Shown here one piece after another: positions 20,245 to 30,200 of a stretch of 64,000 nt of DNA. Each line of letters starts with the position of its first letter. Position 1 is the first letter of the stretch. The stretch is from Strongylocentrotus purpuratus. Its lineage: Eukaryota > Echinodermata > Echinoidea > Camarodonta > Strongylocentrotidae. Made by a program: the position numbers and the translations under genes. The notes under the pieces were generated by a model, which ran no database searches, was not told the DNA's origin, and worked only from the letters and a program-made list of their open reading frames with translations. The stretch spans positions 124,001 through 188,000 of the forward strand of contig NW_022145529.1 in NCBI RefSeq assembly GCF_000002235.5. Direction: 5' to 3'.

Positions 20245-21599
20245 ATGCCTCCTCGGTTTAAACTATCACGAGCCACACCTATATTTAAAGGGGGTGACAA
20301 AACCGACATGGGAAACTATAGACCCATCTCTATATTGTCTGTATTTGCTAAAATCATAGAGAAAATTGTATTTAGCCAAGTGTATAAGTATTTGAATGAA
20401 AACTCATTACTATGTGCGCAACAATCAGGTTTTCGTCCGAATCATTCAACAATGACTGCCTTACTCAATGTCACTGAAATTATACTAGATAGTCTGGGCA
20501 AAGGAAACCGTGTTGGGATAGTCGCTTTAGATTTGAAAAAAAGCATTTGATACAGTAGATCACGATTTATTGTTAAAAAAATTAAAGAAAAAAGGCATTA
20601 ATGGGAATGTTTTGAAATGGTTCGAGAATTATCTGGTTGGACGTCGTCAATGTACAGTTGTTAATGGCATTAAATCATCTTTTCAAAGTATTACATGTGA
20701 AATTCCACAGGGGAGTATATTGGCCCCCTCCTATTTGTTTTATATGTTGATGACTTGACTAATGTACTCAACCATTGCAGAGTGTCCCTTTATGCAGATG
20801 GTACATGTATATACGTAGAAAATAAGAATGTGAACGCTCTGGTCAACAATCTAAATGATGATCTCTCAGCTATTAACAAATGGTTGGTAAAAAATAAATT
20901 GGCGTTGAATGTAAAGAAATGCGAGTTTTTGTTGGTAGGGAGTAGAAATCGGATTAGAAAGATAGATGTGCCTGATGTTTGTATAGGAACAAATGTAATC
21001 AAAAGAGTAACGAAAATTAGATACCTTGGAATTGTACTTGATGAATACCTTGACTGGAGCAATCAAGCAGATAAGCTTAAACAAGACGTAGGGAAAAGTC
21101 TGTATCTACTCAAAAAATTCGTCCATTTATATCACAACAGACAGCATTGGTATTTTATAAGAGCCTAATACAAAGCAAATTTGACTATTGGGATGTAATC
21201 TGGGGAAACTTAGGAAAAGTACTTAACGACCATCTACAAAGACTTCAACATAGAGCTCTTCGTTGTGTATTAGATGTTGATTGGATGTATCCGTCTGAAC
21301 TATTATGTACCAAATTAGATGTTAAAAGACTTGATGAGAGGCGAATTACACGCACTTTACATACCATGTACAAAATTGCACATGATATGCTACCAGAGAG
21401 TACATGTAATAAATTTGTATTTAGTAACAGTAATTATGTTTTAAGACATTCATATTTTAAATTCAAACTACCACCGATTAAAACTAACTTTAAAAAAAGA
21501 AGTCTGCAATACAGTGGGGCAAAACGATGGAATGAGTTACCTAATGATGTAAAAGCTTTGAGCTTTTACAATTTCAAATTGGACAGTAGAGTGAGATAG
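20245..21599 (+). pseudogene. LINE ORF2 reverse transcriptase part, broken
   Basis: The RT continues in several frames: YRPISILSVFAKIIEKIV and QQSGFRPNHSTMTALL (20245-20550), then ENYLVGRRQCTVVNG and IPQGSIL (20570-20758), then SLYADGTCIY (20755-21168), and a C-terminal block QRLQHRALRCVL (21147-21599). Breaks: a stop at 20242, one extra base in the A-run near 20535-20541, a frame change near 20730-20760 and another near 21140-21150. The catalytic YADD reads YADG, so the enzyme is dead by point change too. Confidence 0.85.
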
Positions 21600-21699
21600 T
21601 ACTAGATTGGCTCATTTTCTCCATTTATTTCTCTTTCTTTCTCTAACACTCTCTCTCTCTCTCTCCCTCTCTCTTCTCTCTCTATCTCTCTCTCTCCCA

Positions 21700-21733
<34 letters not shown>

Positions 21734-22165
21734 ATATTTCTAACTATCTCCCTCTCTGTTATGCCTCTTGTTCGCAATCTGTCCAATATGCTGTGCAATC
21801 ACACTAGCTGCCTTTTCAATATATAATCAATGTTTACCAGTTTGCTATATCAATTTTTAATTGTCAATTCCTAATTTTAACTTAAATTTTACTTTATGTT
21901 ATTTCATTTTATGTATGTATTTATTATGTTGTTCATCATGCTCGTTATGATTATTTTCATAATATTTTATTCATTTGATTTTAAATCCGTTCTTCTTTTA
22001 CTGTTGTAATTGTTAATTTGTATGGCGTCTTAATTTGAATTGTATATTATTTTGTATGAGATTTTTATTATGTATGCACGGACTTGCTGAAAAACAGCCA
22101 TTGGCTTATGCAAGTGATCCGTGTTGAAATAAAATAAAATGAAATGAAAATGAAATGAAATTATA

Positions 22166-22706
22166 CCAATGTACTTGAGATGTGGCCATGCTATTACAGT
22201 TTGAAGGAAATCATTAAGAAGTGAATTGGACAAAATAATTATGAAGTGTATATAAGCGTCCACTATATGTTTTGTTATTAAAACTACAGGGTATTGACTA
22301 ACCTTAGTGACCGTACATCACATGCACTATACCTCGAAATTGGCATTTGGGGCTACACATACCTATCACCTGCATGTTTGCTCCAAACAAGTCAGCCATT
22401 GCTTGTAGTATTTCAAGTGACGAAATTTAATTAGTAATCCTTTTCTAGTGTGTACCCTCTTAGTACATGTATGATATTGCTCAAAATTACAATTAAAACA
22501 AAGAATAAGAAAGCTCACAAATTATTTCATTACCTTTCAAAGAACGCGGCCTTCCCCTTAACCTCGGGGACGCAAGACCATCGCCTACCAAATTATTACA
22601 GGCTTCATTTGATATCCTCCACAGCGTATTTGTTTACGATTTTGAACATGCATGGTAGTTTTAGAGTAAGTATCGTTATTTCTTGGTCAATTCCTGATCA
22701 ACACAG
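22166..22706. other. no feature recognised
   Basis: Sequence between the PHD LINE tail and the next plus-strand exon. It should contain intron or intergenic DNA of the gene at 22707. No repeat ends seen. Confidence 0.3.
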
Positions 22707-22919
22707 GGGAAATCGATGCAGCTGAATCCGATATTGTTCTATTACGAAACTGGCAAGGACCACGAATCTCACACCAACCGAAGTTACACTCCTGTCTTTG
22801 AGCCTGTCGCCAAGTTTTCAATTAACCAAAGCCTATTGGAAGAGGTACTCTGCGGTACGAACGAGTTCTGTATATTCGACTACCAGACAACGGGGTCACA
22901 GAGTTGTGCCCAAAATTTC
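22707..22919 (+). CDS. single exon resembling the VWD-adjacent region of SUSD2/mucin-like matrix proteins
   Basis: Predicted 213-nt exon (71 codons, phase 0 to 0). The acceptor ATCAACACAG precedes 22707; the donor TTC|GTTAAGT after 22919 is weaker. The peptide runs from GKSMQLNPILFYYETGKDHE to SQSCAQNF. The pattern 'LFxYExGKxxxxYxxxxFxPVFxx ... CGxxxxCxFDYxxTGxxxxA' is what I recall from extracellular AMOP/VWD-containing proteins (SUSD2, mucin-like proteins), directly after the VWD domain; here it reads TPVFEP, LCGTNEFCIFDYQTTGSQS. No neighbouring exon is recognised, and a LINE occupies the DNA from about 23.1 kb, so the exon is either isolated by large introns or a gene fragment. Family call is from memory of the motif. 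Confidence 0.55.
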
Positions 22920-23159
22920 GTTAAGTCAATGTAGTATCAGCCCACTTCCTGGTATGACTTCGTAGTTGCTATATATGCACATGCATATGATCCGTGCGAT
23001 ACGAGCGACTGTAGATCGGACGCGCCCACAATACATGCACACATGAATACACGCGCGTGCTTCTATTAAATGCTACTAACGGTGCGTTTATGCTCAACTT
23101 TTTTCAGGCCAGAATAGGGCTTTTGTTATGCGTTTAGTTCAAGAAAACTAAAAACTACG

Positions 23160-25310
23160 ACACCTTTGTAGAGTTCATAACGAAATCCCCCGAGGCTGTC
23201 GCACAAGCTACATTCAAGGCTTGACGAACCACTCCAAAGTGATGTATGCAGACTACATCGAACACTTCCCGATGGACCCCTTTAGTGAGGAGACACTGGA
23301 ATCTGGAGAAAATCTGACCAAGGAAATTGGTGAATCTAGAAGGAGGAAGTGGCAGGAATTATTCATACAATCCACTGACATGACACATAGCAGCAGGAAA
23401 GCATGGAAAGCGATCCGGATTCTGGGCCCACGACTATACAAAGGCCCAACCAATATATCAAGTCACTGCAAACCAAGTTGCCCATCAACTCCTAGTGAAA
23501 GGCCGGGGAAACACTGACCATCAACCCAGAAGAGCCATGCTCCCTGAGGTCCCAGACGATCCAAACTCTCAAGATGTCCCAGGCTGTCCCATGGATTTGA
23601 TGACATCCTATGCGATCAGATCAAACAACTTAGACCAGGTGCCCTCAACTGGCTCCTCAAAATGTTCAACGAATGTTTGGGCACCAACAACATCCCAAAG
23701 CTCTGGAGTAAATCCAAAGTTATTGCCCTGTTGAAGCCTGGCAAAGACGCAGCCAGCCCAAAAAGCTACAGACCTATCTCCCTACTTTGCCATACATATA
23801 AGCTGTTCGAGCGGATTATCCTCAACCGCATCGCCCCATTCGTGGATGAACATCTCATTCCGGAACAAGCAGGGTTTAGGCCAGTTAAAACATGCACTGG
23901 CCAACTCCTAAACCTCACTCAGTTCAATAAGGACGGGTATGAGAGTAAGCTAATCGACGGAGCTGCTTTCGTTGATCTCTCTGCTGCCTACGACACCGTG
24001 AACCACAGAATCCTAACCTGACAAGGGATGTGAAACTAACTGGACCCATTCAGACGTTGTTGTCCAACCGGCGATTTTTGTTGTGGTCCTCAACGGCAAT
24101 CGCAGCAGATGGCGCAGACAGAAAAATGACCTATCACAAGGAAGTGTGCTCGCACCGTTGCTCTTAAACGTGTACACGAACGACGAACCGATCCACTCAA
24201 ACACCAGGAGCTTCCTATACGTCGATGATCTCTGCATCGCCACCCAGAACAAGTCTTTTGTGAAGTTGGAGGAGTCCCTCAGTGATGCCCTGGCCGGGCT
24301 CATCCCATACTACGCGACCAACCACCTTAGAGCTAACCCTGATAAAACTCAGATAGGTGCATTCCACCTCAAGAACAGGGATGCCAACCATCAACTAAGA
24401 GGATCAGCTGGTATGGGAAAAGGCTGAAGCACACACCCAATCCAGTCTACCTAGGTATCACACTGGATCGCTCCCTTACCTACAAAACCACATTGCCAAC
24501 ACAAAGGCAAAAGTTGAATCCCGCAATAGCAGCCTCAAGAAGCTTGCCAACGCCAACAGAGGGACTGATGCCAGAAGAATCCGGACGACAGCCCTTGCGC
24601 TCTGCTTCTCTGCTGCGGAATATGCTTTGCCAGTATGGAGTAGGTAGGCCCACGCACCCAAGATCGACCCAGCTCTAAATTCATCTTGCAGAGCAACCAC
24701 TGGTTGCTTTAGGCTAACTAAAGTAGAATACATCTACCTGCTCTGCGGTATCGCCCTCCAAACATCAGAAGGTTGGTCTTGTCCAAGGACCATGGGTGTC
24801 GATCCCGGGGGGGGGGGGGGGGGGGGGGGGGGGGATATATCCCCCCCCCCCCAATAATTCAGGTGGGGGGGTGGCCTGTACAGTCATCCCCCCCCCCCCC
24901 AATAATTCACCCTAAAAAAAAAAAAAAAAAAAAACAAATTAAGAGAAAAACTAATAATGAGAGCCCGATGAGAGTAGTTAATGATTATTACTCGCAAGAT
25001 GACTATCAATATACACATTTTTATAATACATACATATATACGAAGAAAATGAGACAACCGTATATGAGACAAGAACGATGTAGAGTCCTAATGCAGACAT
25101 GGGGTCTAGGAGACGAACAGACAGCACGTAAATGCGGCCAGGAAGAGACAATTGAACACCTGCTATTCTGCCCACTCCTGCCTGAGCCATGCACCCAAGA
25201 TGACCTGGAAGCCGTTAATTGGTGTGCCAAAGCCTGTGTGGCCACTGGACGGGACTTGTGTAGTGATTCGAAAAGAAGAAGTTCAAAACACAGTTGCGTC
25301 CTTTCTCATT
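23160..25310 (+). mobile_element. broken I/RTE-like LINE with a nested poly-G insertion
   Basis: Pieces of a non-LTR RT in order: a linker (YADYIEHFPMDPFSEETLES and STDMTHSSRKAWKAIRILG, 23221-23450); RT motifs SYRPISLLCHTYKLFERIIL and EQAGFRPVKTCTGQLLNLTQ then GAAFVDLSAAYDTVNHRIL (23662-24021); LSQGSVLAPLLLNVYTND and the catalytic FLYVDD (24083-24427); and a C-terminal block, RVLMQTWGLGDEQTARKCGQ then ETIEHLLFCPLLPEPC (25040-25260). At least four frame changes or stops lie between them. A stretch of G and C runs plus poly-A at 24782-25000 interrupts the C-terminal part. The endonuclease is missing. It resembles I/Nimb or RTE-X type elements; clade not certain. Confidence 0.8.
24782..24935. 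repeat. poly-G/poly-C repeat nested in the LINE
   Basis: GTGTCGATCCC runs into a G-run of about 25 (24808-24832), then GATATAT, C-runs at 24841-24852 and 24888-24900, two copies of CAATAATTCA (24853 and 24900), and an A-run of 20 at 24916-24935. It resembles the 55.28-55.44 kb segment (CAATATT with G-runs). Run lengths in such DNA may be assembly-dependent. Confidence 0.55.
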
Positions 25311-26009
25311 TTCGTATTAACACTGATAAACGCCGATCGTAAACGCCGAACGTAAACTCAAAAATAGGTGCGTTTTGGATCGGCGTTCCTGTAAAAAGAC
25401 GGTTTCTGGGGAAGCATAAACGCATAAATGCTCAATCGTTTGCAAACGCGTTTAAATGACGCTATAATAAAAGTGTTTCCGTGTTACGTGAAAATCTGCG
25501 CGCCGCATATTATCGTAGAGTTATTCAAGTTTTTTCTCAAAGCATGCCCATATTCAGGCACAAGCAGAATCATCCGACAATCATTGGTTATGGATGAGAT
25601 TTTTTAAATCAATCTTATGTTCTTGCATGTATAAAGTGAGGATAGACCCGGGGCCGCCGAGCGAAATTGTACAATTTTGTTAGTCATTGGTATATACTCC
25701 TACATTGTGAATAAATTATCAGGGATGATTTCGATAATTGTTTCATTTTATACACCATACAAGGTATTGATTCAGCATCAATACTTTTCAGCTGGGTGTG
25801 ATGGTCTGAATATTTATTTGCGAGCGAGCAAGAAAATGTTTAAGATTTGTGAGGTCACAGAGCGAAAAAAATTACATTTTATAAACCGGAAAAAGCCAAA
25901 TCCTGCATGATGGGATTATAAGCACATTCTCATAACAGAATACTGAAAAGGCCGTTGATATGTAACATAATTATATAATCTATAAATGCGTGCAAGCGTA
26001 GCGATCAAG
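25311..26009. other. no gene recognised; short AAACGC-rich segments
   Basis: 25320-25470 has several inverted or direct GCGTTTA/TAAACGC words. Similar words lie at 23080-23135, on the other side of the LINE, so the LINE may have landed in a small repeat. No gene-like frame in the remainder. Confidence 0.3.
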
Positions 26010-26612
26010 CTTTGGGGGAAATTAGGGGCATGTTTAATTATGAGAGGAAAAGGGGAAACTTATCAGAAAAGAAAAGGAGCATGTGTCATAGTACAATGAG
26101 TAATTATCAGAGGTAAAAATGGGGCACTTAGTCTTACACCTTCAAAAAGAGGCACTCACCACGGATGAAAAAAGTCTGTCATGAGAAAAGGAAATAGGCA
26201 TATTGTCGACTGAAAAGGGGCCCCATCAGATTCAGATAGGGGCATTTATAAGAGGTGAAAAGGGCATTTATGAAAAGGGGATAGGTCCCTTTAGAAAGGA
26301 AAATGGGCACGTATCATTGTTAAAAGGGAAATTATCAGAGGTGAAAAAAGGCACTTTTCGCACCTAAAAATGGGCAACGACCAGGTATGAACAGGGGCAC
26401 TTATGTGAATAAAAAAAGGCACTTATAATAAAGGAAAATGTCCATTTGTTGAAAGAAAATGGGCACCGATCATATTTAAAGGGGCATTTATCGGAGGTGA
26501 AGGGGGCACTTATCTTAACTGAAAAGGAGTAACATCTCGTACCTGAAAAGGATTATTTACCAGAGATGAAAAGGGTTATTTATGAGAAGGGGAAGGTAAC
26601 CCCCCCCCCCCC
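26010..26612. repeat. decayed purine-rich minisatellite ending in a C-run
   Basis: Many degenerate copies of a roughly 35-45-bp unit built on GGGGCA(C/T)TTAT followed by (C/G)AGAGGTGAAAAG, for example near 26245, 26340, 26395 and 26480. Ends with a C-run at about 26598-26610. No coding potential. Confidence 0.7.
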
Positions 26613-26723
26613 TCCCCACGCCTCTGGGCAAGACGCAATAAATTATGATGATGACGGTCGTGACGATGATTAGGAAAATTATTGAGATTCTCCCGAGGCT
26701 TGTCATTATCTGATTATTTTCTC

Positions 26724-26757
<34 letters not shown>

Positions 26758-27004
26758 TCTCTCCTCTATCGCTCTCTCACTCTCTGTTATTACCTCTCTC
26801 TCTATCAAACTGATGAGCTACATGTGTACTCTAATAGGAGTTGTAATTTTGTATGACTTCAAAAGAAAAACAAGACTACCGAATAAAATCAGGTTTAACT
26901 TATTTTTCAAGACCAGACCAAAATATTTATTTATATGGCAAGCAGACTGCTTGATCGCGTAAATCTATCATTTTATTTTTCTGAAATGTCATTACTATTA
27001 TAGA
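26613..27004. repeat. CT microsatellite and AT-rich spacer
   Basis: (CT)n at 26727-26800 with interruptions. The rest shows no feature. Confidence 0.6.
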
Positions 27005-27195
27005 TTTACCACAAATTAGGAACAAATTTACACGCTTGAAAGCTCGCACTCAAATACTCAATGGCTCTGCCATCCACACATTTCCCCGTGTCTGGGATAC
27101 TCTCACTACTGATTTGAAGACTCATGTTGTATTAATACAATTTCATACTTGGCTTTCAAAACTATTAAAGAAAAGTTCTCAGAAGACAGATGAGT
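27005..27195 (+). mobile_element. possible LINE 3'-terminal coding fragment
   Basis: A plus-strand frame reads LPQIRNKFTRLKARTQILNG then FPRVWDTLTTDLKTH and FHTWLSKLLKKS. This resembles the extreme C-terminus of CR1/Jockey-type ORF2 ('R......G.. .. .WN.LP..I.. ... F...L...L'). Short and without other domains, so the call is weak. Confidence 0.4.
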
Positions 27196-27253
27196 TAAAG
27201 TTGATTATTTAAATATGATGGCCTGTGTCTGTCTCGATTCTATTTTTTTTTTT

Positions 27254-30200
27254 CTTTCGGTGTTGTTTTTTGTGTTTTTTTTTTTTTTTTTTAAATGATA
27301 TTTTATTTCCTTCCTCACAATTTCACATAACAAGAAATTCACATAACAAGAAATTATCAAGATAAGTAATATAAAACAAGATCTTTGATACAAGACATTT
27401 CATAAGTTACATCAATCAATGAACATAGAGAAAAAAAAAGGAAAAAAAAAAGTCTTGCATGTAACAGTGAATAATCAAAATAACAGTAGAGGAAGGTTTA
27501 AAATTACATATTACCATCCTATCACAACACTCTCACACCCCCCCCCTCCCCTCTAGCCCACCCACACCACCTTTCACACACATAAACACACATACAAACA
27601 CAAACACACACTGCATGCAACCTGTTCCCTCAACTCACACCACACAAACTCTTAACCCCCCCCCCCCCCCTAGCCCACCCATCTCATCATACCCCCTTCA
27701 CGCCGACACACACACTGCATGCAACCTGTTCCGGTTTGTCCACCTGTACACGAGAGAGAATTAATAATACTACTAATAATAATAATACCCACATCCATTA
27801 AAGTAAAAATGCATCGATTTGTTCCCATTTCTGTAAGTGCATCCCCAGTTTCCCCTTTTTGAAGGCTATTTTGTATTCCTCGTCTCTGTAATTTTTAAGC
27901 ATATGTACTGTTTTCTGTACAGATGGCAAAGTTCCTTCTTTTCTAGAAATAAAAATGATATACTTTACTAAAAATATGATACAATTTATTACAAATATTC
28001 TCGCAGTATTGCCGGATATTCCCATAAAAATGGGTTTCCAATCATCAATGTCAATTTCGATTAAATGTAACTTTTGAATTACCTCCTGCCATAATCTTTT
28101 AACTTTAAGACAATCTAAAAATAAATGTTGGTATGTCTCTACTTCTAGTCTACAAAAGGAACAAAAATGGTCTGACTCAAAACCAAATTTAAAGAACTCT
28201 CTTTTCGTATATACAGCCCCTTGTAATTGTTTGTATTGAAACTCTCTATGTTTATTACAAAGCATTGCACATTTCATCCTTGTGAATGTTTCTTTCAACT
28301 CCGTCATTCCAAGATCAAATTGACAGTTGCCATCTGTAACATGTAATGTATACTCTTTTTGAAGGTCTTCAATGAAGTAATCATATAACCGCCTGGATTT
28401 TATATCACATAGTTTCTGTAAACGTCCAAATATCATCAATTCTATTTCAAAATTTTCAGTGTCCACTTCCATAAAATCACTTTGTATCCAATCGTTTCTA
28501 ATTGCTGAAAAGATCTTTTGAATTCTAAGCAAGCTTTTAGTTTCAAAACCCAAATTTAAAAAATGTAAGATCGGTTTTAAATGACCTCTGACAATTATAT
28601 CTGATGCTTGAAGTATACCTTTCTGAAATAGTTCGACATCAAAAAATGTTTTATTGCTGAGACAAATACACTTGTTGCTAAATATAATCGGATTATTCTT
28701 ATTTTCTCCAAAGTGTCTGCATTTATCTAATTCTTGCCATGCCTTCAACATGTCTTTATAAAAAGATGGTATACCCTTCAAGTCCATTTTATTTATATCA
28801 TAATTACAAAGAAATATAATTCGACCCCCCAGTGATCTGAAAAAGTGGTCAAAGGTTACTTTCCAACCTGAATACTTTTCTCTATAGAGCAACCGTTTGA
28901 TCCACATTATTCTCTGAGTCTTGATAAATATCTTAAAATTCGTTACTCTGAGTCCCCCAGCGCAATAATCTTGATATAATATTTTCCGTTTTATTCTGTC
29001 TCTCCCTCCCCAAATAAAATTAAAAGAAATCTTTTCGATTTCTTCAAAAATGTTTTGTGGGACTGTCATAAGAGACGAAACATAATTTAGTTTTGAAAAT
29101 ACATATATCTTCAACAATTTAATTTTGCCAAACATCGTTAAATCTCGTTGCTTCCACCAACCGATTAGTCTTTTGATTTTGCTCAAAATTTCCTTATAGT
29201 TCAAATCATCTTTTATTTTGGAATGACGTGCGAAATATACCCCTAGGATCTTTATATGGTGTACCCTATGTCCAAAAAAAGGTAAACCCGGCCTATCACT
29301 TTCCTCTCCTAACCACATAAAATTTGTCTTATCCATATTTATCTTCAACCCACTTAATTTTTCAAAGTTTTTGAAAACTTTCTTCACTTTATTAATTGAA
29401 TCCATATCTTTTAAAAACAATGTAATATCATCGGCATACAAAACTTGCTTTATTTCTTTATTCCCGAATTCTACCCCTTTAATGCTCTCATCTTTCCTAA
29501 TATAACGAGCTAGTAATTCGATAACTATTACAAATAAATATGGAGATAGGGGGTCACCTTGTCTTACCCCTCTATTAATTCCAAAATATCCTGTTGAGTG
29601 TCCCCCGTTCATCACGCAACTGCTAACATTAGTGTAGAGGGTTTTAACCCAAGAACACAAAACTTTACCAAACCCGAACTGTTCCAAAGCTTTAAATAAA
29701 AGTTTATGGGAAATGCAATCGAAAGCCTTTTCAAAATCTACGGCAATTAAAAAGCCTACAGGCTGATACAAGGACTGAAAGAATGTATCATCAATTAACC
29801 GAACCGCTTCCCCAATATTCCGATCTTTAACATAGCCCACCTGATCGTAATGAATAATATCCTCCAATACCTCCTTTACCCTTGTAGCTAATACTTTCGA
29901 CAATATTTTATAATCTACATTTAAGAGAGTAATTGGCCTATAGTTTTTCATGTACAAAGGGTCTTTGCCTTCTTTCTCAATTAGTGTAATTACCCCCTGT
30001 CTCTGTGAGTTTGATAACATTTTTGTTTCAAAACTTTCATTAAAAGCCTCCACTATTGTTTTCCCTAAAGTGGGCCAGAACGTGAAATAAAACTCTGTCG
30101 AGAAGCCGTCATTGCCTGGTGATTTGTTCCATTTCATTTCCTTTACTGCCTGATAGCATTCTGCCAATGTTATCTTGCCTTCACAATACTCTTTATTTTC

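Larger units (their letters stand above)
18255..22165 (+). mobile_element. broken two-ORF LINE carrying a PHD finger
   Basis: A 5'-truncated non-LTR element. 18279-18460 encodes a piece resembling the C-terminal domain of LINE ORF1 (KVFIHESLTNKRVQLYRETL, then SIWSQDGKIFAFTKENKRV and INSRHEIDKL, stop). ORF2 follows at 18508. Its endonuclease is intact but its RT is broken (a stop and several frameshifts between 20242 and 21150). After the last coding block (to 21599) comes a CT microsatellite (about 21640-21735), then a 3' UTR and a tail of AAATAAAATGAAATGAAAA type at about 22124-22165. Recognisably one element, but inactive. Confidence 0.85.

Noticed and set aside
25900-26612. CRISPR-like array
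   Set aside because: Units are degenerate and contiguous with no unique spacers; it is a decayed minisatellite in a eukaryotic genome.
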